Positions 1 through 8,063 of a DNA stretch of 33,227 nt are shown in pieces (position 1 is the first letter of the stretch; each line of letters starts with the position of its first letter). A model generated the notes under the pieces. It did not search any database. It saw nothing but the letters and a program-made list of their open reading frames with translations, and was not told the DNA's origin. The position numbers were made by a program, and so were the translations under genes. The stretch is from Myroides odoratimimus (GTDB taxonomy: Bacteria > Bacteroidota > Bacteroidia > Flavobacteriales > Flavobacteriaceae). The DNA is taken from contig NZ_BCMQ01000030.1 in the NCBI RefSeq assembly GCF_001485415.1, positions 1 through 33,227 on the forward strand, given 5' to 3'.

Positions 1-1158
1 ATGTCTACTATCTATGATTTTGACAATACAAAAGAAGGGTATGTAAAGAATGATGGAACGGTTTATTACTACAGCAACTTTAACAATGACAATATTTATG
101 ATCACAGCACTAACGCCAAAGGTTCTAAAGCTGTGTTCACTCCTTTTGAAGAAGCAAAAGGAGCTCAGCATATCACTGGAAGCCAACCTTCTAATTTCTT
201 TGATGTAGTACTAGACAACTCTACTAAAGATATGGCCTTTGACCTAAAGAACGAGGCTAACGTAAGAGGTAGTGTAGACTTTAAAGATGGTATTATTAAG
301 GTAGACTCACTAGCAGGGATGCTAACCTTCCACCAAGGAGCGAAAGCACTTAAGCCTACAGACAGAAGCCACGCAGAAGGATATGTAGAGAAGATAGGTA
401 ATGAGGAGTTCCAATATCCTAAAGGAGATAAAGGACTATACCGTTATGCTAGAATCACTGCTCCAGATCATGTAAAGGATGCGTATGAAGGAAAGTATAA
501 CTTAGATGATAAGAACTTCTTTAGAGCGCGTAGTGCTAAGTCAGGAGTGATTAACTTACTAGATGAGCGCGAGTACTGGACAGTAGATAAAGGAAGTGAT
601 AATAGTAAAGGAGACATCATGCTGACACTGAGTTGGGATGAGCGTACGACACCTAAAGAGTTATTAGTGAACCCAGAGAAAGAATTACACATCGTACGCT
701 GGGATGCTAAGCAACAGCTTTGGGTAGACGAAGGAGGAGTAGTGGATGTGGAGAAAAAAGAGATCACAACACCTACTAGTGTGAAGGGGTACGGATTCTT
801 TACATTAGCTACTGTGAATACAGACTTAATCTTAGACGGAGATATCGTTATTTACAACCTTGTTTCTCCTGATGGAGATGGTAAGAATGATTACTTCATC
901 ATAGATAATATCAACAGATTCCCTAATAATACAGTAGAGATTTATAACCGTTGGGGAGTTAAGGTATTTGATACGAAGAGTTATGACAGTGCAGGTAATG
1001 TGTTTAGAGGATACTCTGATGGACGTGTTACTGTAAATAAAGGTGAGAAATTACCTACAGGTACTTATTTCTACATCGTGAGTTATGAGTATAAAGACGC
1101 TAGCGGTTCGCGTATGATTAAGAAATCGGGTTACCTACATTTAGAAAGCAATAAGTAA
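1..1158 (+). CDS. T9SS-secreted surface protein with gliding-type (CHU_C, type B) C-terminal domain, 5' partial
   Basis: This is the C-terminal part of a large secreted protein. The reading frame is open at base 1, and the paralogue at 5093 has a signal peptide and roughly 50 further residues at its N-terminus, so the true start probably lies upstream of the window. Residues about 283-385 form the gliding motility-associated C-terminal domain, with the hallmarks SPDGDGKND (from residue 289), a following YNRWG and a terminal Lys-rich strand. Known for the family: this domain is a type B sorting signal that directs export by the type IX secretion system, usually with a PorP/SprF partner encoded next door. 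Here that partner starts only 8 bases after the stop, which supports a cassette. The upstream portion has no domain I recognise and its function is unknown. Confidence 0.85.
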   Translation: MSTIYDFDNTKEGYVKNDGTVYYYSNFNNDNIYDHSTNAKGSKAVFTPFEEAKGAQHITGSQPSNFFDVVLDNSTKDMAFDLKNEANVRGSVDFKDGIIKVDSLAGMLTFHQGAKALKPTDRSHAEGYVEKIGNEEFQYPKGDKGLYRYARITAPDHVKDAYEGKYNLDDKNFFRARSAKSGVINLLDEREYWTVDKGSDNSKGDIMLTLSWDERTTPKELLVNPEKELHIVRWDAKQQLWVDEGGVVDVEKKEITTPTSVKGYGFFTLATVNTDLILDGDIVIYNLVSPDGDGKNDYFIIDNINRFPNNTVEIYNRWGVKVFDTKSYDSAGNVFRGYSDGRVTVNKGEKLPTGTYFYIVSYEYKDASGSRMIKKSGYLHLESNK

Positions 1159-1166
1159 GAGAATAT

Positions 1167-2099
1167 ATGAATATTCAACAAAACATAAAGAAAATCGGAA
1201 TCAGCCTATTCGCCTTAGGCTGCTTTTCTCAAATGCAAGCTCAACAAGATCCACAGTATACACAGTATATGTATAATGCTAATATGATCAACCCTGCTTA
1301 TGCAGGTAGTAGAGGAACACTGAACGTGTTTGGGATGTACAGAACACAGTGGGTAGGACTAGATGGAGCACCTAAGACAGCGAATGTATCTGTGTCTACA
1401 CCTCTTGGAGAAAGTGGATTAGGACTAGGAGTGAACTTTACCAATGATCGACTAGGAGCGATGGATGAGAATAATATCTCTGTAGATTTAGCTTATGCTA
1501 TTGACTTAAATGCTGATTATAAATTAGCATTCGGGTTAAAAGCGACTGCTAACCTATTAAGTGTTGATTATACCAAGCTTAATATCCACAATCCTACTGA
1601 TCCTGTAAGCCAAGAGAATCTAAACAACAAGTTTAATCCAAATATTGGAGCAGGGGTTTATCTATACTCTGACAAAGCTTATGTAGGGTTATCAGTTCCG
1701 AACTTCTTGACTACAGATCGCTACGATGATAATGATATCACGACGATGCGTCAGAAGATGCACTTCTATTTAATGGGAGGATATGTATTCGATGTGAGTG
1801 AGAACTTATTATTTAAGCCAGCCGCTTTAGTTAAGGCAGTAAGTGGTGCACCATTACAAGTAGATTTGACAGCTAACTTTTTGATGTATGACAAGTTTAC
1901 TTTAGGAGCGGCTTATCGTTGGGATGCTTCAGTGAGCGCCTTGGCAGGATTCCAGGTAAATGATAATTTATTTGTAGGATATTCTTATGACTTTGAGACT
2001 ACTGCGCTTCAACGTTATAACTCAGGTTCACACGAGATCTTCTTAAGATTCGAATTATTTAACCGTCGTAGTACAATTAATGCTCCTCGTTTCTTCTAA
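1167..2099 (+). CDS. PorP/SprF family type IX secretion outer-membrane protein
   Basis: The 310-residue protein has an N-terminal signal peptide (hydrophobic stretch ISLFALGCF, probable cleavage after QAQ near residue 26). This is followed by the family signature QDPQYTQYMYN and NPAYAGSRG. The remainder is rich in alternating beta strands, as expected of an outer-membrane barrel. Known for the family: PorP/SprF proteins assist T9SS secretion, and SprF is needed for the type B substrate SprB in Flavobacterium johnsoniae. Its position directly between a CHU_C-domain protein and an OmpA-family protein fits a dedicated partner of the upstream gene. Length is normal for the family. The start is chosen at the first ATG that gives a complete signal peptide. 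Confidence 0.92.
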   Translation: MNIQQNIKKIGISLFALGCFSQMQAQQDPQYTQYMYNANMINPAYAGSRGTLNVFGMYRTQWVGLDGAPKTANVSVSTPLGESGLGLGVNFTNDRLGAMDENNISVDLAYAIDLNADYKLAFGLKATANLLSVDYTKLNIHNPTDPVSQENLNNKFNPNIGAGVYLYSDKAYVGLSVPNFLTTDRYDDNDITTMRQKMHFYLMGGYVFDVSENLLFKPAALVKAVSGAPLQVDLTANFLMYDKFTLGAAYRWDASVSALAGFQVNDNLFVGYSYDFETTALQRYNSGSHEIFLRFELFNRRSTINAPRFF

Positions 2100-2124
2100 T
2101 AAAAGAGGACTTAAGAAAACAAGT

Positions 2125-4095
2125 ATGAAAAAACAGCTATTGAAAATAAGCTTATTGACAATGTTGCTTTTCGTAGGTATTAGTACTTATGGACAGAAAG
2201 TAGCAGAGAAGAAAGCGGATAAAGAATATCAAACCCAAGCTTACGTAGATGCTATTAAGATCTATGAACGCATAGCTAGCAAAGGATACACCAATGCTGA
2301 TATGCTGAAGAAGTTGGCTGATGCATATTACTTTAATGGAAAATTAATAGAAGCAAATCAGTGGTATACTGAATTGTTTGAAGGTCAATACGAAGATAAA
2401 GGCAAAGAAGTGTTACCATCAGAATATTATTATCGTTACGCACAGACCCTAAAAGCTGTAGAAAACTATGATAAGTCAAAACTGATGATGGAAGAGTTCT
2501 CTAAATTAGAGGCAAACGATTCTAGAGCACAGCTTTTTGAATCTAGTAAAGACCGTTATCTAAAAGAGATAGAGAATAACTCTGATCGATACGAACTAAA
2601 GAATATAAGTGTGAACACTGCCTATTCAGATTATGGAGCAGCTTTATTAGGAAATCAATTGATTTATACTTCTGCTCGTAATACAGAACATCAGTCAGGA
2701 AAGAGATTACACGAATGGACGAACGAGAGTTTTACAAGTTTATACAGTAGTGTGATTAATGCAGACGGTACTTTTGAAGAGCCAGTGAAGTTCGCACCTG
2801 AGTTAGACACTAAAGTAAATGAAGCAACAGCTGTATTTACTTCTGATGGGAAGACGATGTATTTTACACGTAATAATACAAGTGTAAAAGGGAAGAGAAG
2901 ATTAAATAAAGAGCATTCGACTTTATTAAAAATATATAAAGCGACTTTATCAGAAGAAGGTAAATGGGAGAATGTAGAAGAGTTGCCGTTTAACTCGGAT
3001 AACCATAATACAGCTCACCCAGCTTTAACACCAGATGACAAATGGTTATATTTCTCTTCAGATAGAGAAGGAACTTTAGGACAATCTGATATCTTTAGAG
3101 TAGCATTATACCCTACAGGAGAATATGGTAAAGTAGAGAATATAGGGAATAAAGTAAACACAGCAGGTAGAGAAACTTTCCCATTTATATCTAAAGATCA
3201 CTTCTTGTTCTTTAGTTCAGATGGGCATCCAGGACTTGGTGGTTTAGATGTCTTTGTGACGAAGATTAATGTAGATGGAAGTGTAGGTCAAGTGACGAAT
3301 ATGGGAACACCTATTAATAGTAGCACAGATGATTTTGCATTCTATATTGATAGTAAGACACGCAAAGGATTCGTTAGTTCTAATAGAGTGAATGGTGTAG
3401 GAGGAGATGATATTTACTTCTTTATGCAGAAAGTATGTCACCAGAGCCTAGAAGGTATTGTGTTTGATAAAGATACTCAAGAGGTATTAGCCAATGCTAA
3501 AGTAACTGTGTATGATAACTCATATAAAGTGATCGGAGAACTAATCACTGATGATAAGGGATATTATAGAATAGATGAACTAGAGTGTAGAGGGAAGTAT
3601 CGCTTAAAAGCAGCAGCTGAGAAGTATAATACAGAAGAAGTAATCGTACAATTAGATGCTGTAGCTGGAGGAGTTAAAAAACAAGATATTCCTTTAGAGA
3701 AAACAGAGAAACCTATTACTAAAGATGATGATCTATTTAAGAAATTAAAACTGAATCCAATCTATTTTGATTTTGATAAATCAAATATTCGTAGAGATGC
3801 ATCTATTGAATTAATGAAAGTGGTAGAAGTATTAAAAGAATACCCTACTATGAAGATAGATGTTCGTTCTCATACAGATAGTAGAGGAAACGATGATTAT
3901 AACTTAAGATTGTCTGATCGCAGAGCGAAGTCTACAGTACAGTGGATTATCAGCCAAGGTATCGAGGCAAGCCGAGTGACAGGACAAGGATATGGTGAGA
4001 CACAATTACAGAATAAGTGTAGTAATGGAGTGCCATGTACAGTAGAAGAACATCAGTTAAATAGACGTAGTGAATTTATTGTTACAGAATTGTAA
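2125..4095 (+). CDS. OmpA-family protein with TPR, PD40 and carboxypeptidase-regulatory-like domains (T9SS-associated)
   Basis: I place the start at 2125, where MKKQLLKIS begins a good signal peptide ending ISTYGQ. An in-frame ATG at 2080 would overlap the previous gene and add 15 unlikely residues. The 656-residue protein has TPR-like repeats at about 30-140, PD40 beta-propeller blades at about 190-400 (HPALTPDDKWLYFSS near 297), a carboxypeptidase-regulatory-like beta domain at about 440-520, and an OmpA domain at 543-656. The peptidoglycan-binding pattern is complete: HTDSRG with Asp585, then N593-xx-LS-xx-RA. Proteins of this layout are commonly encoded after PorP/SprF genes in Bacteroidetes and probably anchor the complex to peptidoglycan. 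It is the last gene of the cassette and is followed by a terminator at 4211. Confidence 0.9.
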   Translation: MKKQLLKISLLTMLLFVGISTYGQKVAEKKADKEYQTQAYVDAIKIYERIASKGYTNADMLKKLADAYYFNGKLIEANQWYTELFEGQYEDKGKEVLPSEYYYRYAQTLKAVENYDKSKLMMEEFSKLEANDSRAQLFESSKDRYLKEIENNSDRYELKNISVNTAYSDYGAALLGNQLIYTSARNTEHQSGKRLHEWTNESFTSLYSSVINADGTFEEPVKFAPELDTKVNEATAVFTSDGKTMYFTRNNTSVKGKRRLNKEHSTLLKIYKATLSEEGKWENVEELPFNSDNHNTAHPALTPDDKWLYFSSDREGTLGQSDIFRVALYPTGEYGKVENIGNKVNTAGRETFPFISKDHFLFFSSDGHPGLGGLDVFVTKINVDGSVGQVTNMGTPINSSTDDFAFYIDSKTRKGFVSSNRVNGVGGDDIYFFMQKVCHQSLEGIVFDKDTQEVLANAKVTVYDNSYKVIGELITDDKGYYRIDELECRGKYRLKAAAEKYNTEEVIVQLDAVAGGVKKQDIPLEKTEKPITKDDDLFKKLKLNPIYFDFDKSNIRRDASIELMKVVEVLKEYPTMKIDVRSHTDSRGNDDYNLRLSDRRAKSTVQWIISQGIEASRVTGQGYGETQLQNKCSNGVPCTVEEHQLNRRSEFIVTEL

Positions 4096-4210
4096 TATAA
4101 TGACTTAAGTCTACGTTTATACTATATTATAAGTGTTCTTAAAAACAACAAAACAATTTTTTTTTCGACCGATCCTGCTGTAGGATTTAAAACTAACAGC
4201 ATTAGCCACT

Positions 4211-4237
4211 AAAAGCTCCCGTAAGGGAGCTTTTTTT
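4211..4237 (+). terminator. Rho-independent terminator of the T9SS cassette
   Basis: A perfect stem AAAGCTCCC / GGGAGCTTT closes a GTAA loop and is followed by a T run. It lies 115 bases after the OmpA-family stop codon, so the cassette mRNA has a rather long 3' untranslated region. That region contains a small GC-richer hairpin at 4172-4186. Confidence 0.9.
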
Positions 4238-5092
4238 ATTTGTAGTATTTGGTATTGATTGCTATTATAGTTTTCATTTTAGATATTGTTATTTGTAGTA
4301 TTAAAGATTAATTAGGATGTATTAGAACATAAGTAGTATGGTTGCTTTCTATTATGAGATTTTGATAATGTAATTGATCATATTACATTTAATAGGATAT
4401 TTATAGGTTGTTTATGGGGTAGTGGTCGCATGCTTTTGTACCTTTTTTATGCGAGCAGTATCCCATAACTATGCGACCACTATGTGATCAGTCTAATTAG
4501 GGTTGTCTCGTCCTACTATAGCTGTACAGTTTTTTTAGGACGGATTACCCCTTCATTTTTTAACCTGATGTCTTATTAGGGAGTTTATTATTGGTAGCTT
4601 ATTTGGTGTGAAAGACATAAAAAGATAAAGTATTCCATTAGTTAGAAACTTATGTGCTGTTTCCTTAGGGGGGCATCTATATTTTGTTAGTCTTAGGTTT
4701 ATGGATTTATACTGAGTAATGTTTTTTAGATTTTTAAGTGATTGATTGTTTGAATATTAATATACTAAACTGTATATAATGCCTTTTTTAGCTTTTTTAT
4801 TTGGTTCAAGAGTTTAAAAAACAATGTTTTTCAAATATTTAAAATGTATTAAACGAGGGTTTTATGTAATTATAGAGGGTTTTCAGACTTAAGATGAGTA
4901 TTGTTTTGATTTAAAATCATTAGAAGTAGAATTTTTTTGTTAATAATTGTTTAATAGATAGTGTGTTAAAAAATGTTTTTTAATTGATTATTAAATGTTA
5001 ATTTTATTTTTAATTTTGTTATTTGTTATAATGTTTGCTTTTGGTATGTGTATATCTGTGAATTTTATATAAATAAGTGTAAAAAAAATGAT
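4238..5092. other. Long AT-rich intergenic region without a recognisable gene
   Basis: No convincing coding frame is seen on either strand in these 855 bases. The region holds a three-copy inverted and direct short repeat at 4420-4482, and a 7-bp inverted repeat CGTCCTA (4509-4515) / TAGGACG (4536-4542) with a T-rich loop. It ends in a very AT-rich stretch before the start at 5093, which may contain that gene's promoter, but no clean TAnnTTTG box is present. The two repeat structures could be remains of mobile DNA; this is inference. Confidence 0.6.
4420..4482. repeat. Three-copy short repeat: one inverted and two direct copies of ATGCGACCACTA-like sequence
   Basis: TAGTGGTCGCAT at 4420-4431 is the exact reverse complement of ATGCGACCACTA at 4471-4482. 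A third, imperfect copy, ATGCGAGCAGTA, lies between them at 4449-4460. Its extension ATCCCATAA matches the reverse complement of the sequence before the left copy, so the left arm can pair with either right copy. It stands out as a GC-richer island in AT-rich DNA. Confidence 0.75.
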
Positions 5093-6157
5093 ATGAAAAA
5101 AGGGAATACATTGAAATTAATACCTGTGCTTATAACTTCTTGTGTGCTACATGCACAAGAGAAAGTAGAGCTTTATAATACAGGAGAAATGTTTGTATCT
5201 GCTAATGAAGTCTTGTTTGTAAGTGGAGAGTTTGTTAATAGTGCTCAAGGAAATTTTGTAAATTCTGGAGATATCTATTTTTTAGATGATTTTAGTAATA
5301 CAGGTGCTTTTGTTTTTTCACGTTCAGTTAAGGCTAGTCAGGTATTCTTTGAACAATTGAGTGAAGCTAAAGCAAAACAAAAAATATCAGGAGGAGCAAA
5401 TTCCACTTTGTTTGAAGATGTAATCTTTAATAGTAATGGAATTGATTTAGAGAATGAAATAAGTATTGCTGGTAAAGCTTATTTTGAGCGCGGTCATGTA
5501 GTTGTAAATACTCCATTATCAGGAAGTATTACCTTTTTAGAAAGCTCAAGTGTAGAGGGTGTAGGAGATGAAAGTCACGTAGTTGGTATGGCCGATCTAG
5601 ATGCAAAAAAAGAAATGGAAATGCCAGTAGGAGATGGGACATATTATCGCCCAATTACCCTAGGAGAGAGTAGCGGATTACAAAATTTATTTCAAACCCA
5701 GTATAAACGTGTAAATCCTTTGGTGGGTCGAGCACATAATGTTAAAAATGCGATTATAGATATAAATAATGAGGAGTATTGGGAAGTAAAGAATGAAGCG
5801 AGTAATGGAGCTATTATATTAACTTTAAGTTGGAATGAGCAAACGACCCCTTCTTTTTTATTGACTAATCCAGAGAAGAGTTTACACATTGTTCGTTGGG
5901 ATGATAAGGGCTTAAAATGGGAAGACTTAGGAGGTATAGTAGATGTATCAACAAAGACTGTAAAGACGCCTATTGTAGTAGAAGCTCAAGGTATTTTTAC
6001 ATTGGCATTAGTGGATTCAGATTATAATTCAGAATTAAAGATTTATAATGCAGTTTCGCCAGATGGGGATGGAAAGAACGATTATTTTATCATAGAGAAT
6101 ATAGATAAGTATCCAAATAATTCTGTTCAGATTGATTACTATGATAAAAGCAAATAA
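5093..6157 (+). pseudogene. Truncated T9SS type B secreted protein (CHU_C domain cut by IS110)
   Basis: This is a paralogue of the protein at 1-1158. The start at 5093 begins a signal peptide (MKKGNTLKLIPVLITSCVLHAQ); an in-frame GTG at 5048 adds only an unlikely extension. The body resembles the intact paralogue through SPDGDGKNDYFII (from residue 322) and PNNSVQI, which matches PNNTVEI there. After base 6133 the similarity stops abruptly and only seven unrelated residues follow before the stop. About 71 residues of the sorting domain seen in the paralogue, including YNRWG, are gone. Known for this system: without the C-terminal domain, T9SS export fails, so a product, if made, should remain in the periplasm. 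The cause is the IS110 insertion or deletion described at 6144-7491. Confidence 0.85.
6134..6143 (+). repeat. 10-bp direct repeat GATTACTATG, left copy at the IS110 boundary
   Basis: This is identical to 7492-7501. The left copy follows directly on the last base (6133) that matches the secreted-protein paralogue, while the right copy is native coding sequence (Asp-Tyr-Tyr) of the OmpA remnant. It may be a target-site duplication, an element end resembling its target, or a rearrangement footprint. Confidence 0.8.
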
Positions 6158-6207
6158 TAATTCATAATATTTATTTCGTTTTTCTGATAATAATTCAATT
6201 ATCTAAG

Positions 6208-6247
6208 ACATAGACATGCCTGGAATAATGTATATTATCCTCTATGT
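6208..6247. other. Hairpin downstream of the IS110 transposase
   Basis: ACATAG (6208-6213) pairs with CTATGT (6242-6247). Inside it ATAAT (6225-6229) pairs with ATTAT (6234-6238) around a GTAT loop, with GG/CC just outside. It lies in the element's right-end flank, 27 bases past the transposase stop. It has no T run on either strand, so it is not a typical terminator. Its role is unknown. Confidence 0.5.
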
Positions 6248-6273
6248 TTATATCCGTTATGTATAGCTTTTGA

Positions 6274-7269
6274 TTAAGCTACTTGTTTCATTACATACAT
6301 TTTTCGGTTTTCAACGCACGCACATATACGTTGTACTAATTTGTTTCTTACATTGTTTAACACAAGCATTTTGTGCTTTCCGTCTCCCACTTTTCTCTCA
6401 TAATAACTCTTGATCTCTGGATCATGCCTAATACTTGATAATGCACACATATGTAAAAGCTTTTTAAGCTTCTTATTTGACATGAAGTGTACTTTAGGCT
6501 TTCCTTTTACGCATTTGCCTGATGTATACTCAAAAGGAACTACTCCACAGTATGATGCTAACTGTCTAGCATCATCAAATGAGGTAAATCTATTAGTATA
6601 ACAGATCAAGAACATTGCTGTAATAGGCCCAATACCAACTACAGATGTAACACAGTCATAAATCTCTTTAATTTCTTGATGCTCTTTTAACAGAATATCT
6701 AATTGATTATCTATTGACTTAATCATCTCTTCTAAGGCTTTTAATGAAGCTTTTTCATTAGTACATAGTATTTTATACAAATCAACATTAAAGTCCTTTA
6801 ATTCATTTGTTCTTGTACTCATTGCCGTTTTATGAGCTATACTCATTTCACGTTGACCTAATAATGCTTGCATCTTATCTATTACTTGATCAGATGCTTT
6901 AAACAAAGTTGCCTCTTCTTGATTCTTTTTAGCATATAACGCTATTCTTGCTGAATCTACCTTATCATTTTTCCCCCTTTGTATTCCACTACTTCTAATA
7001 ATCTTGTAAGCCATCTCTACCCAGATATTACAGTTTTTAACTTGTAATTCTCTAACTAAAATATTCTTATAAATTCCTGTATGTTCCATACAGACTAATG
7101 TATTATCAATAGAACAACCTTCACTCTTCATCCATTTCATAAATTCTAAAACACCTTTCTTTGTATTAGCAAATTGGTTGTGCTTATACTTGTTTACTTC
7201 TACATAAATTGATGCATCAAAATACTCTTTTGAAATGTCGATTCCGATAAATTGTGTAAATTTGTCCAT
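6274..7269 (-). CDS. IS110-family transposase (DEDD/serine recombinase)
   Basis: The 331-residue protein has the two-domain layout of the family. The N-terminal RuvC-like DEDD domain shows Asp11 (FIGIDISK), Glu62 (CMEHTGIY), Asp102 and Asp105 (KNDKVDSAR). A central helical segment (about 120-200) follows. The C-terminal transposase_20 domain contains GIGPITA (from 212), SYCGVVPFEYTSGK with Ser250 as the candidate catalytic serine, and then HFMSNKKLKKLL. All key residues are present and the frame is intact, so the enzyme may be active. Known for the family: it recombines the circularised element into targets using a bridge RNA encoded in the element. The start ATG at 7269 lies 17 bases after the last stem of the RNA candidate. 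Confidence 0.95.
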   Translation of the reverse strand: MDKFTQFIGIDISKEYFDASIYVEVNKYKHNQFANTKKGVLEFMKWMKSEGCSIDNTLVCMEHTGIYKNILVRELQVKNCNIWVEMAYKIIRSSGIQRGKNDKVDSARIALYAKKNQEEATLFKASDQVIDKMQALLGQREMSIAHKTAMSTRTNELKDFNVDLYKILCTNEKASLKALEEMIKSIDNQLDILLKEHQEIKEIYDCVTSVVGIGPITAMFLICYTNRFTSFDDARQLASYCGVVPFEYTSGKCVKGKPKVHFMSNKKLKKLLHMCALSSIRHDPEIKSYYERKVGDGKHKMLVLNNVRNKLVQRICACVENRKMYVMKQVA

Positions 7270-7285
7270 ATGATAATTATTTAAG

Positions 7286-7440
7286 GCAACCTATTACTAA
7301 ATATCATCTAAACCTTAATACTAGACCCGAACGTCTTAATTACTAGTCTGATACCTTTTAGTAGAATCAACAAAGTCCTACTCAGTTCTTAAGTCATTAA
7401 CTTTGTCAACCGTTTGGTTCACTCTGTTGATTTGGTTGCT
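7286..7440 (-). ncRNA. Candidate IS110 bridge RNA (two-arm structure upstream of transposase)
   Basis: Read on the minus strand, this non-coding stretch folds into two arms inside a closing stem. The closing stem is GCAACC (7439-7434) with GGTTGC (7291-7286). Arm 1 is a 12-bp stem with one G-U pair, 7432-7421 with 7376-7365, holding a 44-base internal region with a small AACC/GGTT hairpin. Arm 2 stacks TACTAAA/TTTAGTA (7363-7357 with 7301-7295), TATCA/TGATA (7353-7349 with 7306-7302) and ACTAG/CTAGT (7347-7343 with 7324-7320). It has a 13-base one-sided internal loop and an 18-base terminal loop. Two loops encoded between the element's left end and the transposase is the layout known for IS110-group bridge RNAs (target-binding and donor-binding loops). 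The assignment is inference; the stems are seen directly. Confidence 0.7.
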
Positions 7441-7491
7441 TTATTATACTTCTATAAAATTATCATTTTCTTATTCAACAAATCTAAAGGA

Positions 7492-7501
7492 GATTACTAT
7501 G
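7492..7501 (+). repeat. 10-bp direct repeat GATTACTATG, right copy at the IS110 boundary
   Basis: This is the second copy of the repeat at 6134-6143. Here it is in frame with the OmpA-family remnant that follows, so it is probably the original target sequence. Confidence 0.8.
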
Positions 7502-8058
7502 TAGCCGTTAAAGCTAAAGGATATAAATCTGAAGAAGTATCTGTAGAAGATGTTAATAAGGATGATTCTATAGAGGTTGACTTTGAATTAGAAAGAAGTA
7601 AGGCATTTTCATCTCTTAATTATCCAACTGATGATGATAACGACTATATGGAACCTAAAAGAAAGAATGAAGGTAATCCAAGAATTGGAGATGATTTAGG
7701 TAAGCTTACAGATTTAGCACCGATATACTTTAATAATGATAGTTCTGTTATTAGAAGTGATGCACAATTAGAATTGTCTAAAGTAGCATCTATTATGATG
7801 ACTAATCCTTCATTAAAATTAGAAGTTCGTTCGTACACTTCTAGTGTTGGTCCTGATGAGTATAACTTAAGATTATCAGAGCGTCGTGCAGATCAAACAG
7901 TAGATTGGTTAGTACGTCAAGGAGTGAATAGATTGAGATTAAGAGGTGTAGGATATGGAGAAAGAGGAATTATCAATCGTTGTAAAAACAATGTTCCTTG
8001 TAGTGAGAGAGAACATCAAGAGAATAGAAGAAGTGAATTTATAATCACAGATTTATAA
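7492..8058 (+). pseudogene. C-terminal remnant of an OmpA-family protein
   Basis: The frame stays open into the IS element from a TTG at 7414, but recognisable sequence begins only at about 7492 (DYYVAVKAKGYKSEE). That is the end of a carboxypeptidase-regulatory-like domain, matching residue 490 onward of the intact paralogue at 2125. A linker and an OmpA domain follow, ending in the same RRSEFI-x-T-x-L tail as the paralogue. The signal peptide, TPR and PD40 regions are absent, so it cannot be exported normally. The peptidoglycan motif is also altered: HTDSRG of the paralogue is YTSSVG here, losing the binding Asp, while the YNLRLS-xx-RA part is kept. The change may predate the truncation or reflect decay. 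Confidence 0.8.
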
Positions 8059-8063
8059 GAAGT

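Larger units (their letters stand above)
6144..7491 (-). mobile_element. IS110-family insertion sequence (about 1.35 kb)
   Basis: The element is bounded here by the 10-bp repeats at 6134-6143 and 7492-7501; the exact ends are uncertain by several bases. It contains one transposase gene on the minus strand, a 130-base downstream flank and a 222-base upstream flank that carries a structured RNA candidate. No long terminal inverted repeats are visible, which is normal for this family. A long non-coding region upstream of the transposase matches the IS110 subgroup rather than the IS1111 subgroup. The left junction falls in a secreted-protein gene and the right junction in an OmpA-family gene, so this is not a simple insertion: sequence between the two genes has been lost. 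Confidence 0.85.

Noticed and set aside
468..767. 99-codon antisense frame opposite the secreted protein
   Set aside because: The codon use follows from the sense gene, and the frame is Ser-rich with no recognisable features. A similar shadow appears opposite the paralogue at 5692-5889.
2080..2124. Upstream ATG for the OmpA-family gene
   Set aside because: It would overlap the preceding gene and hide the signal peptide that begins at 2125.
7414..7491. In-frame TTG extension of the OmpA remnant into the IS element
   Set aside because: The added residues are encoded by the IS non-coding flank and RNA candidate and do not resemble any part of the intact paralogue.
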